Positions 8,330 to 17,115 are shown, counted from the stretch's first letter. The stretch is 64,000 nucleotides of DNA from Streptacidiphilus jeojiense (GCF_000719095.1 NZ_JOEH01000003.1:246537-310536); one strand, 5' to 3'. The notes: generated from the sequence alone by a model not told the origin. Numbers and translations: made by a program.

Positions 8330-9493
8330 ATGAGCACCTCGCACCCTCACGAGCACAACCACGCCTTCGAGACCCTGGCCATCCATGCCGGGCAGGAGGC
8401 CGATCCGCAGACCGGGGCCGTGGTCACCCCCATCTACCAGGTCTCCACCTACAAGCAGGACGGCGTCGGCGGGCTGCGCGGCGGCTACGAGTACAGCCGC
8501 TCCGCCAACCCGACCCGTACCGCCCTCGAAACCAACCTCGCCGCGCTGGACGGCGGCCGCCGCGGGCTCGCTTTCGCGTCGGGGCTGGCCGCCGAGGACT
8601 GCCTGCTGCGGACGGTCACCAAGCCCGGTGACCACATCGTCATCCCCAACGACGCCTACGGCGGCACCTTCCGGCTGTTCGCCAAGGTGCTGTCGCGCTG
8701 GGGCGTGGAGTGGTCGGTGGCGGACACCCACCACCCCGAGGCGGTACGGGCGGCGGTGCGGCCCAACACCAAGGTGATCTGGGTGGAGACACCGAGCAAC
8801 CCGCTGCTGGGCATCACCGACGTGGCCGCGCTCGCGCACATCGCCCACGACGCCGGCGCCACCCTGGTGGTCGACAACACCTTCGCCAGCCCCTACCTCC
8901 AGCAGCCGCTGGCGCTGGGCGCGGACGTGGTCGTCTACTCCACCACCAAGTACATGGGCGGCCACTCGGACGTGGTCGGCGGCGCGCTGGTCACCGACGA
9001 CGTCGCGCTGGGCGAGGAACTGGCGTACCACCAGAACGCCATGGGCGCGGTGGCCGGACCCTTCGACGCCTGGCTGGTCATGCGCGGCATCAAGACCCTG
9101 GGCATCCGGATGGACCGGCACAGCGAGAACGCCGCCCGGGTCGCCGACTTCCTGACCGGGCACCCCAAGGTGTCCCAGGTGCTCTACCCGGGGCTGCCCT
9201 CGCACCCGGGCCACGACGTCGCGGTCAAGCAGATGAAGGCCTTCGGCGGCATGGTGTCGTTCCGTCACAAGGACGGCGAGGAGGCCGCGGTCGAGGTCTG
9301 CAACCGGGCCCGGCTGTTCACCCTGGGGGAGTCGCTCGGGGGCGTGGAGTCCCTGATCGAGCACCCCGGACGGATGACGCACGCCTCGGCGGCCGGCTCC
9401 GCGCTGGAGGTGCCGGCCGACCTGGTCCGCCTCTCGGTGGGCATCGAGTCGGTGAACGACCTGCTGGCGGACCTGGGCGAGGCGCTGAAGTAG
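8330..9493 (+). CDS. metB: Cystathionine gamma-synthase / gamma-lyase
   Basis: A PLP enzyme of the Cys/Met metabolism family. It makes cystathionine from an activated homoserine and cysteine or, in many actinobacteria, cleaves cystathionine to cysteine. ATG 8330 appears to be translated from a leaderless message. The protein has 387 residues, with the motif YEYSRSANPTR, the active-site lysine K207 in YSTTKYMGGHSD and the C-terminal SLGGVESLIEHP signature that fits the gamma-synthase/lyase branch. With cbs upstream, a role in reverse transsulfuration is as likely as methionine synthesis. It converges with the MarR gene, with only 19 bases between the stops. Confidence 0.9.
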   Translation: MSTSHPHEHNHAFETLAIHAGQEADPQTGAVVTPIYQVSTYKQDGVGGLRGGYEYSRSANPTRTALETNLAALDGGRRGLAFASGLAAEDCLLRTVTKPGDHIVIPNDAYGGTFRLFAKVLSRWGVEWSVADTHHPEAVRAAVRPNTKVIWVETPSNPLLGITDVAALAHIAHDAGATLVVDNTFASPYLQQPLALGADVVVYSTTKYMGGHSDVVGGALVTDDVALGEELAYHQNAMGAVAGPFDAWLVMRGIKTLGIRMDRHSENAARVADFLTGHPKVSQVLYPGLPSHPGHDVAVKQMKAFGGMVSFRHKDGEEAAVEVCNRARLFTLGESLGGVESLIEHPGRMTHASAAGSALEVPADLVRLSVGIESVNDLLADLGEALK

Positions 9494-9512
9494 GTGCGTG
9501 GCGCCGAAGCGG

Positions 9513-10046
9513 TCACGGCCGGAAGACCTGCATCGACGCATTGAAGCGCGTGAGCAGCTCGCAGAACTGCTCACGCTCCTCCCCGGACCAGCCGTCCAGG
9601 AGCTGATGCATCATCAACTGTCGTGACTCGCGCACCTCCTGGAGCCGCTCCCGGCCGAGCGGGGACAGCTCCAGGAGGACCGCGCGCCCGTCGTCCGGAT
9701 TGGGCACCCGCTCCACCAGGCCGCAGTCCACCAGCGGGGCGACCTGCCGGGTCACCGTGGACGAGTCGATCCCCATCGCCTGGGCCAGGGCCTTCACACC
9801 GACGGCCCCGGTCCAGTCCAGCCGGTTGAGCAGCAGGAACGCCGCCCGGTCCATGGAGTTGCGCTGATCGCCCACCCCGCCCATGCGCACCTGCTCCACC
9901 CGGCGCGCGAAGATCGCGACCTGGTACTGGAGCCGGTCGTAGAGCACGTCCTCGGCCGCCGCCGCCGAGGCGTCCGGGTGGCTCACGCCCGCCGGCTGCG
10001 GTTCCGCGGGGGTGCGGGGGGTCGCTCCCCCATTGCTTGGAGTCAT
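9513..10046 (-). CDS. MarR-family transcriptional regulator
   Basis: A 177-residue dimeric winged-helix regulator. Start ATG 10046 is chosen (GTG 10055 is an alternative). A low-complexity Ala/Pro N-terminus (about 30 residues) comes before the domain. The core includes RAAFLLLNRLDWTGAVGVKA, the recognition region GIDSSTVTRQVAPLVDCGLV and the wing VPNPDDGRAVLLELSPLGRE, all typical of MarR. It is divergent from ilvA across about 80 bp, so it may control ilvA, itself or both, and ligand release of repression is usual in this family. The effector is unknown. Confidence 0.88.
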   Translation of the reverse strand: MTPSNGGATPRTPAEPQPAGVSHPDASAAAAEDVLYDRLQYQVAIFARRVEQVRMGGVGDQRNSMDRAAFLLLNRLDWTGAVGVKALAQAMGIDSSTVTRQVAPLVDCGLVERVPNPDDGRAVLLELSPLGRERLQEVRESRQLMMHQLLDGWSGEEREQFCELLTRFNASMQVFRP

Positions 10047-10114
10047 CGTCGTCACGATCTGTCGTTCCGCTGAGCTGCTCAGAGAGCCCTCCAGAGCGTA
10101 ACGGTGCAACGCCC

Positions 10115-10120
10115 TACGCT
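10115..10120 (+). promoter_or_regulatory. -10 element TACGCT for leaderless ilvA
   Basis: TACGCT ends 7 bases before ATG 10128, with no SD in between. This matches the spacing of leaderless actinobacterial transcripts. No good -35 hexamer is visible. Confidence 0.5.
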
Positions 10121-10127
10121 GAAGCCT

Positions 10128-11345
10128 ATGAACTCCTGGCCCATCACGATCGACGACATCCGCGGCGCCCACAAGATGTTGTCGGGGGTGGCCAGGGTCA
10201 CCCCGATGGAGGGCAGCCGGCACCTCTCCCGGCTGTTCGGCGCCCCCGTGTTCCTGAAGTGCGAGAACCTGCAGCGCACCGGCTCGTTCAAGCTGCGCGG
10301 CGCCTACGTCAGGATCGCCGGGCTGAGCCCGGTCGAGCGCGCCGCCGGCGTGGTGGCCGCCAGCGCCGGGAACCACGCCCAGGGTGTGGCGCTGGCCGCG
10401 ACCACCCTGGGAGTCCACTCGACCGTGTTCATGCCGGTCGCCGCCCCGCTGCCCAAGGTCGCCGCCACCCGCGAGTACGGGGCCGAAGTGCGGCTGGCCG
10501 GCGAGAACTTCGACGAGACGCTGGCCGCCGCGCTGGAGTACGCCGAGAGCACCGGCGCCGTGGTGATCCACCCCTTCGACCACCAGGACGTGGTCGCCGG
10601 GCAGGGCACCGTCGGCCTGGAGATCCTGGAGCAGCGCCCCGAGGTCCGCACCATCCTGGTCGGCGTGGGCGGCGGCGGGCTGCTGGCCGGGATCGCCACC
10701 GCGGTCAAGCAACTGCGGCCGGACGTCCAGGTGGTCGGCGTGCAGGCGGCCGGCGCGGCCGCCTACCCGCCCTCGCTGGCGGCCGGCCACCCGGTCAGCC
10801 TGGACGGCTTCTCCACCATGGCCGACGGCATCCAGGTGGGCCGTCCGGGTGACATCCCGTTCGAGATCGTGCAACGGCTGGCGGACGGGGTGCTGACGGT
10901 CACCGAGGACGCGCTCGCCCGGGCCCAGCTGATCTGCCTGGAGCGCTGCAAGCTGGTGGTCGAACCGGCCGGCGCCAGCACCGTCGCCGCCCTGCTGGAG
11001 CACAGCGGCGAACTGGAGGGCCCGGTGGTGGCGGTGCTCTCCGGCGGCAACGTCGACCCGCTGCTGCTGCAGCGGGTGCTGCGGCACGGCATGGTGGCCG
11101 CGGGCCGCTACCTCTCGCTGCGGCTGCGGATCACCGACCGCCCCGGCGCGCTGGCCGCCCTGCTGGTAGCGCTGACCCGGGTGGACGCCAATGTCGTGGA
11201 CATCGCCCATGTGCGCACCGACCCCAAGCTGGACCTGGGCGAGGCCGAAGTCGACCTTCATCTGGAAACCAAGGGCCCCGAGCACTGCGAGACCGTAGTG
11301 TCGGAGCTGCGGCGGTCGGGCTACCCGATCCTGCGGCAGAGCTGA
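10128..11345 (+). CDS. ilvA: Threonine ammonia-lyase with ACT domain
   Basis: A PLP enzyme that deaminates threonine to 2-oxobutanoate, which feeds isoleucine synthesis. It has 405 residues. The PLP lysine is K55 in GSFKLRG, the phosphate loop is GVGGGGLLAG and the cofactor-side motif is SAGNHAQGVAL. After about residue 325 a single ACT domain (LRLRITDRPGALAALLVALT) provides amino-acid sensing, the layout of the shorter actinobacterial and catabolic-type enzymes. The ATG is followed by the family's usual start, and a -10 box sits just upstream (leaderless). The neighbouring divergent MarR gene may regulate it. Confidence 0.92.
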   Translation: MNSWPITIDDIRGAHKMLSGVARVTPMEGSRHLSRLFGAPVFLKCENLQRTGSFKLRGAYVRIAGLSPVERAAGVVAASAGNHAQGVALAATTLGVHSTVFMPVAAPLPKVAATREYGAEVRLAGENFDETLAAALEYAESTGAVVIHPFDHQDVVAGQGTVGLEILEQRPEVRTILVGVGGGGLLAGIATAVKQLRPDVQVVGVQAAGAAAYPPSLAAGHPVSLDGFSTMADGIQVGRPGDIPFEIVQRLADGVLTVTEDALARAQLICLERCKLVVEPAGASTVAALLEHSGELEGPVVAVLSGGNVDPLLLQRVLRHGMVAAGRYLSLRLRITDRPGALAALLVALTRVDANVVDIAHVRTDPKLDLGEAEVDLHLETKGPEHCETVVSELRRSGYPILRQS

Positions 11346-11434
11346 CGCCGGGTCGCGCACCGTCCGGATCCCGGCGAGGCTGTTCATCAGGCACGACACG
11401 GGACGACGACACGGCACGACACGGGGAGTGAGCG

Positions 11435-12472
11435 ATGGCGGCGGCCATTGAGGCAGAGGACCTGGTGAAGACCTTCGGGGACGTGCACGCCCTGGACGGG
11501 GTCAGTCTGGAGGTCCCGGAGGGCACCGTGCTCGGGCTGCTCGGCCCCAACGGGGCGGGCAAGACCACCATGGTCCGGGTGCTCACCACCCTGCTCAGGC
11601 CGGACTCCGGACGCGCCGTGGTGGCCGGGGTGGACGTGCTCAAGCACCCCAACCAGGTGCGCGGACTGATCGGCCTGTCCGGCCAGTACGCCGCCGTGGA
11701 CGAGTACCTGACCGGGCGTGAGAACCTGCAGATGGTCGGCGAGCTCTACCAGATGAGCCCGCGCGACTCCCGGGCCCGGGCGGTGGAGCTGCTGGAGTGG
11801 TTCAACCTCTCCGACGCCGCCAACCGCACCGCCAAGACCTACTCCGGCGGTATGCGCCGCCGGCTCGACCTGGCCGCGGCCCTGGTGGTCCGCCCCCCGG
11901 TGATGTTCCTGGACGAGCCCACCACCGGCCTGGACCCGCGCAACCGGATGGCGCTGTGGGAGGTCATCGAGACCCTGGTGGGGGAGGGCACCACGCTGCT
12001 GCTCACCACCCAGTACCTGGAGGAGGCGGACCGCCTGGCGCACGACATCGCCGTGGTCGACCACGGCAAGGTCATCGCCAGGGGCAGCGCCGACGAACTG
12101 AAGGCGGAGATCGGCGGCGAGCGCGTGGAGATCGTGGTCGAGGACCCGGCCCACCTCGCCCAGGCCGTGGAGGCGCTGGCCCCGTACGCCAAGGGCGAGC
12201 CCGCGGTGGAGCGGCACACCCGCGGGATCACCGTCCCGGTCAGCGGCGGCGCCAGCGTCCTCGCCGACGTCATCAGGGAGCTGGACGCCCGGACCATCGT
12301 GATCCAGGACATCGGCCTGCGCCGCCCCACCCTGGACGACGTCTTCCTCTCGCTCACCGGGCACGCGACCTTCGGCGACGAGAGCGAGGGCGAGGGCGAC
12401 AGCGACGAGGTGGGCGAGGCCGGGGACGCCGCGGCGACCGTGGGCGCTGCCGTTGAAGGGAAGGACTCCTGA
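11435..12472 (+). CDS. DrrA-type ABC exporter ATP-binding protein
   Basis: The cytoplasmic ATPase of a two-gene exporter. It has 345 residues, starting at ATG 11435 with GGGGAGTGAG upstream. Walker A is GPNGAGKTT, the signature is YSGGMRRRLDLAAAL and Walker B is VMFLDEPTTGLDPRNR. The C-terminal part (IVIQDIGLRRPTLDDVFLSL) matches the daunorubicin-resistance subfamily. The final 35 residues are unusually acidic (Glu/Asp/Gly) and look like a disordered tail. The gene overlaps the permease start by one base (TGATG), so the two are translationally coupled. The substrate is unknown. This subfamily exports hydrophobic metabolites or drugs. Confidence 0.93.
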   Translation: MAAAIEAEDLVKTFGDVHALDGVSLEVPEGTVLGLLGPNGAGKTTMVRVLTTLLRPDSGRAVVAGVDVLKHPNQVRGLIGLSGQYAAVDEYLTGRENLQMVGELYQMSPRDSRARAVELLEWFNLSDAANRTAKTYSGGMRRRLDLAAALVVRPPVMFLDEPTTGLDPRNRMALWEVIETLVGEGTTLLLTTQYLEEADRLAHDIAVVDHGKVIARGSADELKAEIGGERVEIVVEDPAHLAQAVEALAPYAKGEPAVERHTRGITVPVSGGASVLADVIRELDARTIVIQDIGLRRPTLDDVFLSLTGHATFGDESEGEGDSDEVGEAGDAAATVGAAVEGKDS

Positions 12473-13344
12473 TGTCAGCCACCACCACGACCACCGGCGC
12501 GATCGGCCGCGCCACGCCCGTCCAGCGCGGCGGCGCGGTGCAGGCCCTGCGCGACTCCTGGGTCGTCGCCAAGCGCAATCTGCGCCGGATGACCCGGATC
12601 CCCGAGATCGTGGTCTTCGGGATGCTGCAGCCGGTGATGTTCGTGCTGCTCTTCACCTATGTGATGGGCGGCGCGATCACCATCCCGGGCGCGCCCAGCA
12701 ACGCCGACACCTACAAGCAGTACCTGATGGCCGGCATCTTCGCGCAGACGGTGACCTTCGCGGTGGCCGGCGCGTCGGCCGGCATCGCCGAGGACATGAA
12801 CAAGGGACTGGTCGACCGGTTCCGCTCGCTGCCGATGGCCCGCTCCGCGGTGCTGGTCGGGCGGACCATCGCCGACCTGGTGCAGAGCGCGCTGACGCTG
12901 GTGGTGCTGGGAGTGGTCGCCTTCATCATCGGCTGGCGGATCCACGACGGGGTGCTGAAGGCGCTGGGCGGCTTCGGACTGCTGCTCCTGCTCGGCTACG
13001 CCTTCTCCTGGATCGGCGCGCTGATCGGCCTCTCGGTCCGCAGCCCCGAGGCGGCCACCTCGGCCGGGCTGGTCTGGCTGTTCCCGCTGACCTTCGTCTC
13101 CAACGCGTTCGTGCCGGTCAGCAGCATGCCCGGCTGGCTGCAGCCGGTGGCCTACTGGAACCCCTTCAGCGCCTCGGTCCAGGCGGCCCGCCAGCTCTTC
13201 GGCAATCTGCTGCCGCCGCCCGCACCGCAGGCCACGGTGTGGCCGATGGTGCACGCGGTCTGGGTGTCGATCGGCTGGTCGCTGCTGATCATGGCCCTGT
13301 TCTCGTGGCTCTCGGTACGCAAGTACCGCTCGGCCGTCGGCTGA
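12472..13344 (+). CDS. ABC-2 type permease (DrrB-like)
   Basis: The membrane partner of the preceding ATPase. It has 290 residues with about six membrane helices. The N-terminus is Thr/Ala-rich and is followed by RDSWVVAKRNLRRMTRIPE, typical of DrrB permeases just before helix 1. The conserved ABC-2 segment LVDRFRSLPMARSAVLVGRT follows helix 2, and FVSNAFVPVSSMPGWLQPVA near the C-terminus is the other hallmark. The start overlaps the upstream stop, and a strong hairpin follows 13 bases after the stop. Confidence 0.92.
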   Translation: MSATTTTTGAIGRATPVQRGGAVQALRDSWVVAKRNLRRMTRIPEIVVFGMLQPVMFVLLFTYVMGGAITIPGAPSNADTYKQYLMAGIFAQTVTFAVAGASAGIAEDMNKGLVDRFRSLPMARSAVLVGRTIADLVQSALTLVVLGVVAFIIGWRIHDGVLKALGGFGLLLLLGYAFSWIGALIGLSVRSPEAATSAGLVWLFPLTFVSNAFVPVSSMPGWLQPVAYWNPFSASVQAARQLFGNLLPPPAPQATVWPMVHAVWVSIGWSLLIMALFSWLSVRKYRSAVG

Positions 13345-13356
13345 GCCTGCGCAGTC

Positions 13357-13382
13357 CCCCGCGCCCCTTCAGGGGCGCGGGG
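13357..13382. terminator. GC-rich hairpin, short copy of the dispersed streptomycete repeat
   Basis: A 12-bp stem CCCCGCGCCCCT / AGGGGCGCGGGG with loop TC lies between the convergent permease and greA genes. With its flanks (GCGCAGTC before, ACGGTCCGCA after) it matches the larger element at 17007-17095, which suggests a mobile or amplified intergenic repeat used as a terminator. Confidence 0.75.
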
Positions 13383-13413
13383 AACCAGCTACGGTCCGCA
13401 GCCGGAAAGTACG

Positions 13414-13911
13414 TCAGCCCTGGTACGGCTTGGCGGACAGGATCTTCACGCTGGTCTTGCGCCCGTTGGGCAGCTCGTAGGTCGCGGTCTCGCCCACCTT
13501 GCGTCCGTCGATCGCGCGCCCCAGCGGGGACTGCGGCGAGTAGGTCTCCAGGTCGTCGGAGGACGCCTCCCGGGAGCCCAGCAGGAAGGTGGTGGTGTCG
13601 TCCTCGTCGCCGTCCCAGGCGATGACGACGACCATGCCGGGGCCGACCACGCCGTTGTCGGCCGGGGCCTCGCCGACCTGGGCGCGCTCCAGGAGCTGGT
13701 TGAGCTGGCGGATCCGCAGCTCCATCTTGCCCTGCTCCTCGCGGGCCGCGTGGTAGCCGGCGTTCTCCTTGAGATCGCCCTCCTCGCGGGCCGCCTCGAT
13801 CTTCTGGGTGATCTCGGCGCGTGCAGGACCCGACAGGTGCTCCAGCTCGGCGCGCAGCTGGTCGTACGCATCCTGGGTGAGCCAGGTCACGTTCTCGCTG
13901 GTCTGGGTCAC
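13414..13911 (-). CDS. greA: Transcription elongation factor GreA
   Basis: Rescues arrested RNA polymerase by stimulating cleavage of the nascent RNA. GTG 13911 follows CGAGGAG and gives 165 residues, the usual Gre length. The N-terminal coiled-coil has the acidic tip signature AAREEGDLKENAGYHAAREE, and the C-terminal FKBP-like domain has SPQSPLGRAIDGRKVGE. It is followed convergently by the DrrB permease and the repeat hairpin. Its neighbourhood of greA, a DUF4307 gene and mca is a familiar streptomycete order. Confidence 0.96.
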   Translation of the reverse strand: MTQTSENVTWLTQDAYDQLRAELEHLSGPARAEITQKIEAAREEGDLKENAGYHAAREEQGKMELRIRQLNQLLERAQVGEAPADNGVVGPGMVVVIAWDGDEDDTTTFLLGSREASSDDLETYSPQSPLGRAIDGRKVGETATYELPNGRKTSVKILSAKPYQG

Positions 13912-14085
13912 GGGTGCTCCTCGTAGGTACATGTGTGGTCCGGCTTGGATAACAGACAACGCCCACTTCCGGGTGGTGTGAGCACATCTACCCCGGAAGG
14001 GGCGAAACCAGAAGCCTAACAATTTCCGAAGCGGACCGGGAGGACTCCAACCCAACATGCCGCGGTCAATACGGTCCGGACCGGT

Positions 14086-14493
14086 TCAGGAGCAGCTGAC
14101 CAGCTCGCCGGTGGTGCCCCGGCCCGAGGTCCGCAGGGTGACCACGGTGTCGTAGGTGCTGGTGCCGGAGGGGACGGACACGGTCACCCGGCCGACCTCG
14201 TTGCCGTTGACGTCGCGCGACCGCACCGTGCAGCTGCCGGACGAGCCGCTCGGCTTGGACACCTCCAGGTGGATCTGCACCTGGGAGGCGGAGTCCACCT
14301 GGAAGGACACCACCTGGCCGCTGAACGAGTCCTTGCCCAGGTAGCTGTAGCCGACCAGCGCCACCACGGCGATCGCCAGCGCGACGCAGGCGTAGTAGAC
14401 CCGCCGCATCCGCCGCTCGCGCTGCTCGGGATCGACGCCGTAGCGCCCGGCCGGAAGCGGGGTCCCGGCTACGACCTTGGTCGGAGTCTCCAT
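14086..14493 (-). CDS. DUF4307 single-pass membrane protein
   Basis: A 135-residue protein with a cytoplasmic N-terminus (GRYGVDPEQRERRMRR), one membrane helix (about 34-52) and an external domain rich in Val/Ser/Thr. The N-terminal sequence and size match DUF4307, a small actinobacterial family usually found next to mca. GGAGG lies 12 bases before ATG 14493. Two cysteines in the external part (CTVRSRD and the terminal VSCS) could form a disulfide. Its function is unknown. It is divergent from mca across 106 bases. Confidence 0.82.
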   Translation of the reverse strand: METPTKVVAGTPLPAGRYGVDPEQRERRMRRVYYACVALAIAVVALVGYSYLGKDSFSGQVVSFQVDSASQVQIHLEVSKPSGSSGSCTVRSRDVNGNEVGRVTVSVPSGTSTYDTVVTLRTSGRGTTGELVSCS

Positions 14494-14599
14494 CGGACTT
14501 TTGCCTCCATAGCGTGGCCCGGCCCGGAAACGCGGAATGTCCGCGGGTCCTGTTCCGTCACTATAGAAGGAGGCAATACCGACGAAGGGCTTTGGGGCG

Positions 14600-15484
14600 T
14601 TGACTGAGCAGCTGCGACTGATGGCGGTACACGCGCACCCGGACGACGAGTCCAGCAAGGGTGCGGCCACCATGGCCTCGTACGTGGCGCGGGGCGTCGA
14701 CGTACTGGTGGCGACCTGTACCGGGGGTGAGCGCGGGTCGATCCTCAACCCCAAGCTCCAGGGCGACCCCTGGATCGAGGAGAACATCCACGAGGTGCGG
14801 GCCAAGGAGATGGACGCGGCCCGCGAGATCCTCGGGGTCAAGCAGGCCTGGCTGGGCTTCGTCGACTCGGGGCTGCCTGAGGGCGACCCGCTGCCGCCGC
14901 TGCCCGAGGGCTGCTTCGCGCTGCAGCCGCTGGAGGTGGCGACCGAGCCGCTGGTGCGGCTGATCCGCTCGTTCCGGCCGCACGTGGTGACCACGTACGA
15001 CGAGAACGGCGGCTACCCGCACCCGGACCACATCATGACCCACAGGATCTCCATGGCGGCCTTCGAGGCGGCCGGCGACCCGGACGCCTTCCCCGACGCC
15101 GGGGAGCCGTGGCAGCCGCTGAAGCTCTACTACAACCAGGGCATCTCGCTGAACCGGATCAAGGCACTGGACGCGGCGATGAAGGAGCGCGGTCTGGAGT
15201 CGCCCTACGCGGAGTGGATCGCGCGCTGGGACGAGAGCGACCGCAAGCCCCGGGAGATCACCACCAGGGTGCCCTGCGGCGAGTACTTCGAGGTGCGGGA
15301 CCGGGCGCTGCTGGCGCACGCGACCCAGATCGACCCGGACGGGCCGTGGTTCCGGATCCCGCTGGAGATCCAGCGGGAGGTCTGGCCGACCGAGGACTAC
15401 GAGCTGGCGCGCTCGCTGGTGGACACCTCGCTGCCGGAGGACGACCTGTTCGCCGGGATCACCGCCGACGTGGTCCAGGTCTGA
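14600..15484 (+). CDS. mca: Mycothiol S-conjugate amidase
   Basis: A zinc amidase that splits mycothiol-toxin conjugates into a mercapturic acid, which is exported, and GlcN-Ins, which is recycled. It has 294 residues, starting at TTG 14600. The metal site is AHPDDE (12-17) with the second half in GGYPHPDHIMTH, and the Mca-type segment NPKLQGDPWI distinguishes it from the deacetylase MshB. A TATAGA-like -10 and GAAGGAGG lie 28-38 bases upstream, but no start codon follows that SD, so TTG is taken. A small membrane protein gene follows after 60 bases. Confidence 0.94.
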   Translation: MTEQLRLMAVHAHPDDESSKGAATMASYVARGVDVLVATCTGGERGSILNPKLQGDPWIEENIHEVRAKEMDAAREILGVKQAWLGFVDSGLPEGDPLPPLPEGCFALQPLEVATEPLVRLIRSFRPHVVTTYDENGGYPHPDHIMTHRISMAAFEAAGDPDAFPDAGEPWQPLKLYYNQGISLNRIKALDAAMKERGLESPYAEWIARWDESDRKPREITTRVPCGEYFEVRDRALLAHATQIDPDGPWFRIPLEIQREVWPTEDYELARSLVDTSLPEDDLFAGITADVVQV

Positions 15485-15544
15485 CGACCCGCACGACCCG
15501 ACCCCGGTCCCCCCGCGCGAACGCCGTGGGGGGACCATAGGGGC

Positions 15545-15766
15545 ATGAGTTCCCTCGCAGCGGCGCACGGCGCCGCCACCACCCTGCTCGCCCTGGACGA
15601 CAACAAGGTCACCCCGGGCATCCTGGGCTTCGTCGTGTTCGCCGTGCTGGGCATCGGCACCTGGTGGATCCTCAAGGCGATGAACCGCTCCCTCGGGCGG
15701 GTCGACTTCGTCGAGGAGCCGGAGCCGCAGCCCAAGGCGGCCCCCAAGCCCACCGTCGAGCCGTAG
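15545..15766 (+). CDS. Small membrane protein next to mca
   Basis: A 73-residue protein with an N-terminal Ala-rich segment, one clear membrane helix (about 26-44, GILGFVVFAVLGIGTWWIL) and a cytoplasmic tail rich in Pro/Glu/Lys (VEEPEPQPKAAPKPTVEP). It follows mca in the same direction, an arrangement that recurs in streptomycetes, and may be co-transcribed. I can offer no function beyond a membrane-anchored linker or adaptor. Confidence 0.75.
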   Translation: MSSLAAAHGAATTLLALDDNKVTPGILGFVVFAVLGIGTWWILKAMNRSLGRVDFVEEPEPQPKAAPKPTVEP

Positions 15767-15783
15767 TCGCAGCTCTCTCGCTA

Positions 15784-15800
15784 TTGCACATTAGTTGCAA
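15784..15800. promoter_or_regulatory. Nur-box-like operator upstream of the Ni/Co permease
   Basis: TTGCAC-ATTAG-TTGCAA fits the streptomycete Nur (nickel-dependent Fur-family) consensus tTGCaa-N5-ttGCAA at nearly every position. It lies 58 bases before GTG 15858, where a promoter would be expected. Inferred from the sequence only. Confidence 0.65.
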
Positions 15801-15857
15801 CTACACATCCACAGCCCCTAACGTGGTCGAGTCGTCACCGACCAGGAGGGGTGTGCC

Positions 15858-16970
15858 GTGGCTGGTACAGATGTGCGCGCTGGAACGCTGGCGCGGATCC
15901 GCGGATCGCTGACCCCGCGGGAGTGGGCCCGGATGGGCGGGATGGCCGCCTTCGTCGTCGGCCTGCACGTCATCGGCTGGTTCACGCTGCTGGCGGTCGT
16001 GGCGCCGGCCCACTACACCGTCGGCACCCAGCTCTTCGGCGCCGGGATGGGCGTCACCGCCTACACCCTGGGCATGCGGCACGCCTTCGACGCGGACCAC
16101 ATCGCCGCGATCGACAACACCACCCGCAAGCTGATGGCCGACGGGCAGCGGCCGCTCTCGGTCGGGTTCTGGTTCTCGCTGGGCCACTCGTCGGTGGTCT
16201 TCGGACTGTGCGCGCTGCTGTCGCTGGGGGTCAGGGCGCTGGCCGGCCAGGTGGAGAACAGCTCCAGCGGGCTGCAGCACTGGACCAGCCTGATCGGGAC
16301 CACCGTCTCCGGCACCTTCCTGATGATCATCGCGGTGCTGAACGCGGTGGTGCTGTGGGGGATCGTCAAGGTCTTCCGGCAGATGCGCACCGGCGCCTAC
16401 AGCGAGGTCGAGCTGGAGGAGCACCTGGCCAAGCGCGGCCTGATGAACCGCATCCTGGCCCCGATCATGCGGACCGTCACCAAGCCCTGGCAGATGTACC
16501 TGGTCGGGCTGCTGTTCGGGCTCGGCTTCGACACCGCGACCGAGGTCTCACTGCTGGTGCTGGCCGGCGGCGCGTCGGCGTTCGCACTGCCCTGGTACGC
16601 GATCCTGGTGCTGCCGGTCCTCTTCGCCGCAGGGATGTCGCTGCTGGACACCATCGACGGCTCGTTCATGAACTTCGCCTACGACTGGGCCTTCTCCAAG
16701 CCGGTCCGCAAGGTCTACTACAACATCACCATCACCGGCCTGAGCGTGGTGGTGGCCGTGATCATCGGCGGTATCGAGATCACCTCGCTGGTCGCCGAGG
16801 AACTGGATGTCAGCGGGGGGCCGATCGGGTGGGTGGCCGGGTTGGACCTGAACAACGTGGGGTTCGTCATCGTGGGTCTGTTCGTGGCCACGTGGGTCGC
16901 TGCGCTGTTGATCTGGCGGTACGGGCGGGTCGAGGAGAAGTGGTCCGAAGGGTTGCGCGACGCGGCGTAG
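15858..16970 (+). CDS. NiCoT-family nickel/cobalt permease, Nur-type control
   Basis: A 370-residue high-affinity nickel/cobalt uptake permease of the HoxN/NixA family with about eight membrane helices. The diagnostic helix II motif is HAFDADHIAAID, followed by GFWFSLGHSSVV and LGFDTATEV. GTG 15858 is preceded by CAGGAGGGG. A Nur-like box upstream suggests nickel as the regulating ion. A second NiCoT gene at 30179 lies behind a cobalamin riboswitch, so the two probably split nickel and cobalt duties. A nested hairpin follows the stop. Confidence 0.93.
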   Translation: MAGTDVRAGTLARIRGSLTPREWARMGGMAAFVVGLHVIGWFTLLAVVAPAHYTVGTQLFGAGMGVTAYTLGMRHAFDADHIAAIDNTTRKLMADGQRPLSVGFWFSLGHSSVVFGLCALLSLGVRALAGQVENSSSGLQHWTSLIGTTVSGTFLMIIAVLNAVVLWGIVKVFRQMRTGAYSEVELEEHLAKRGLMNRILAPIMRTVTKPWQMYLVGLLFGLGFDTATEVSLLVLAGGASAFALPWYAILVLPVLFAAGMSLLDTIDGSFMNFAYDWAFSKPVRKVYYNITITGLSVVVAVIIGGIEITSLVAEELDVSGGPIGWVAGLDLNNVGFVIVGLFVATWVAALLIWRYGRVEEKWSEGLRDAA

Positions 16971-17006
16971 TGGTTTCTGGCGGGACTTCGGGTGCGGGTT
17001 GTAGTG

Positions 17007-17095
17007 GGCTGGTCGCGCAGTTCCCCGCGCCCCTGGGGGTCTGCAACTGGCTCAGTTGCAACCAGCTAGGGGCGCGGGGAACTGCGCGACCAGCC
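17007..17095. repeat. Perfect 28-bp inverted repeat with a nested hairpin
   Basis: The arms 17007-17034 and 17068-17095 are exact reverse complements. The loop itself holds a perfect 8-bp hairpin (TGCAACTG, GCT, CAGTTGCA; 17042-17060). The arm core GCGCAGTTCCCCGCGCCCCT is the well-known dispersed streptomycete intergenic element. A shorter relative lies at 13349-13400, and both are followed by CTACGGTCCGCA. Confidence 0.9.
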
Positions 17096-17115
17096 ATCTA
17101 CGGTCCGCACCAAAG

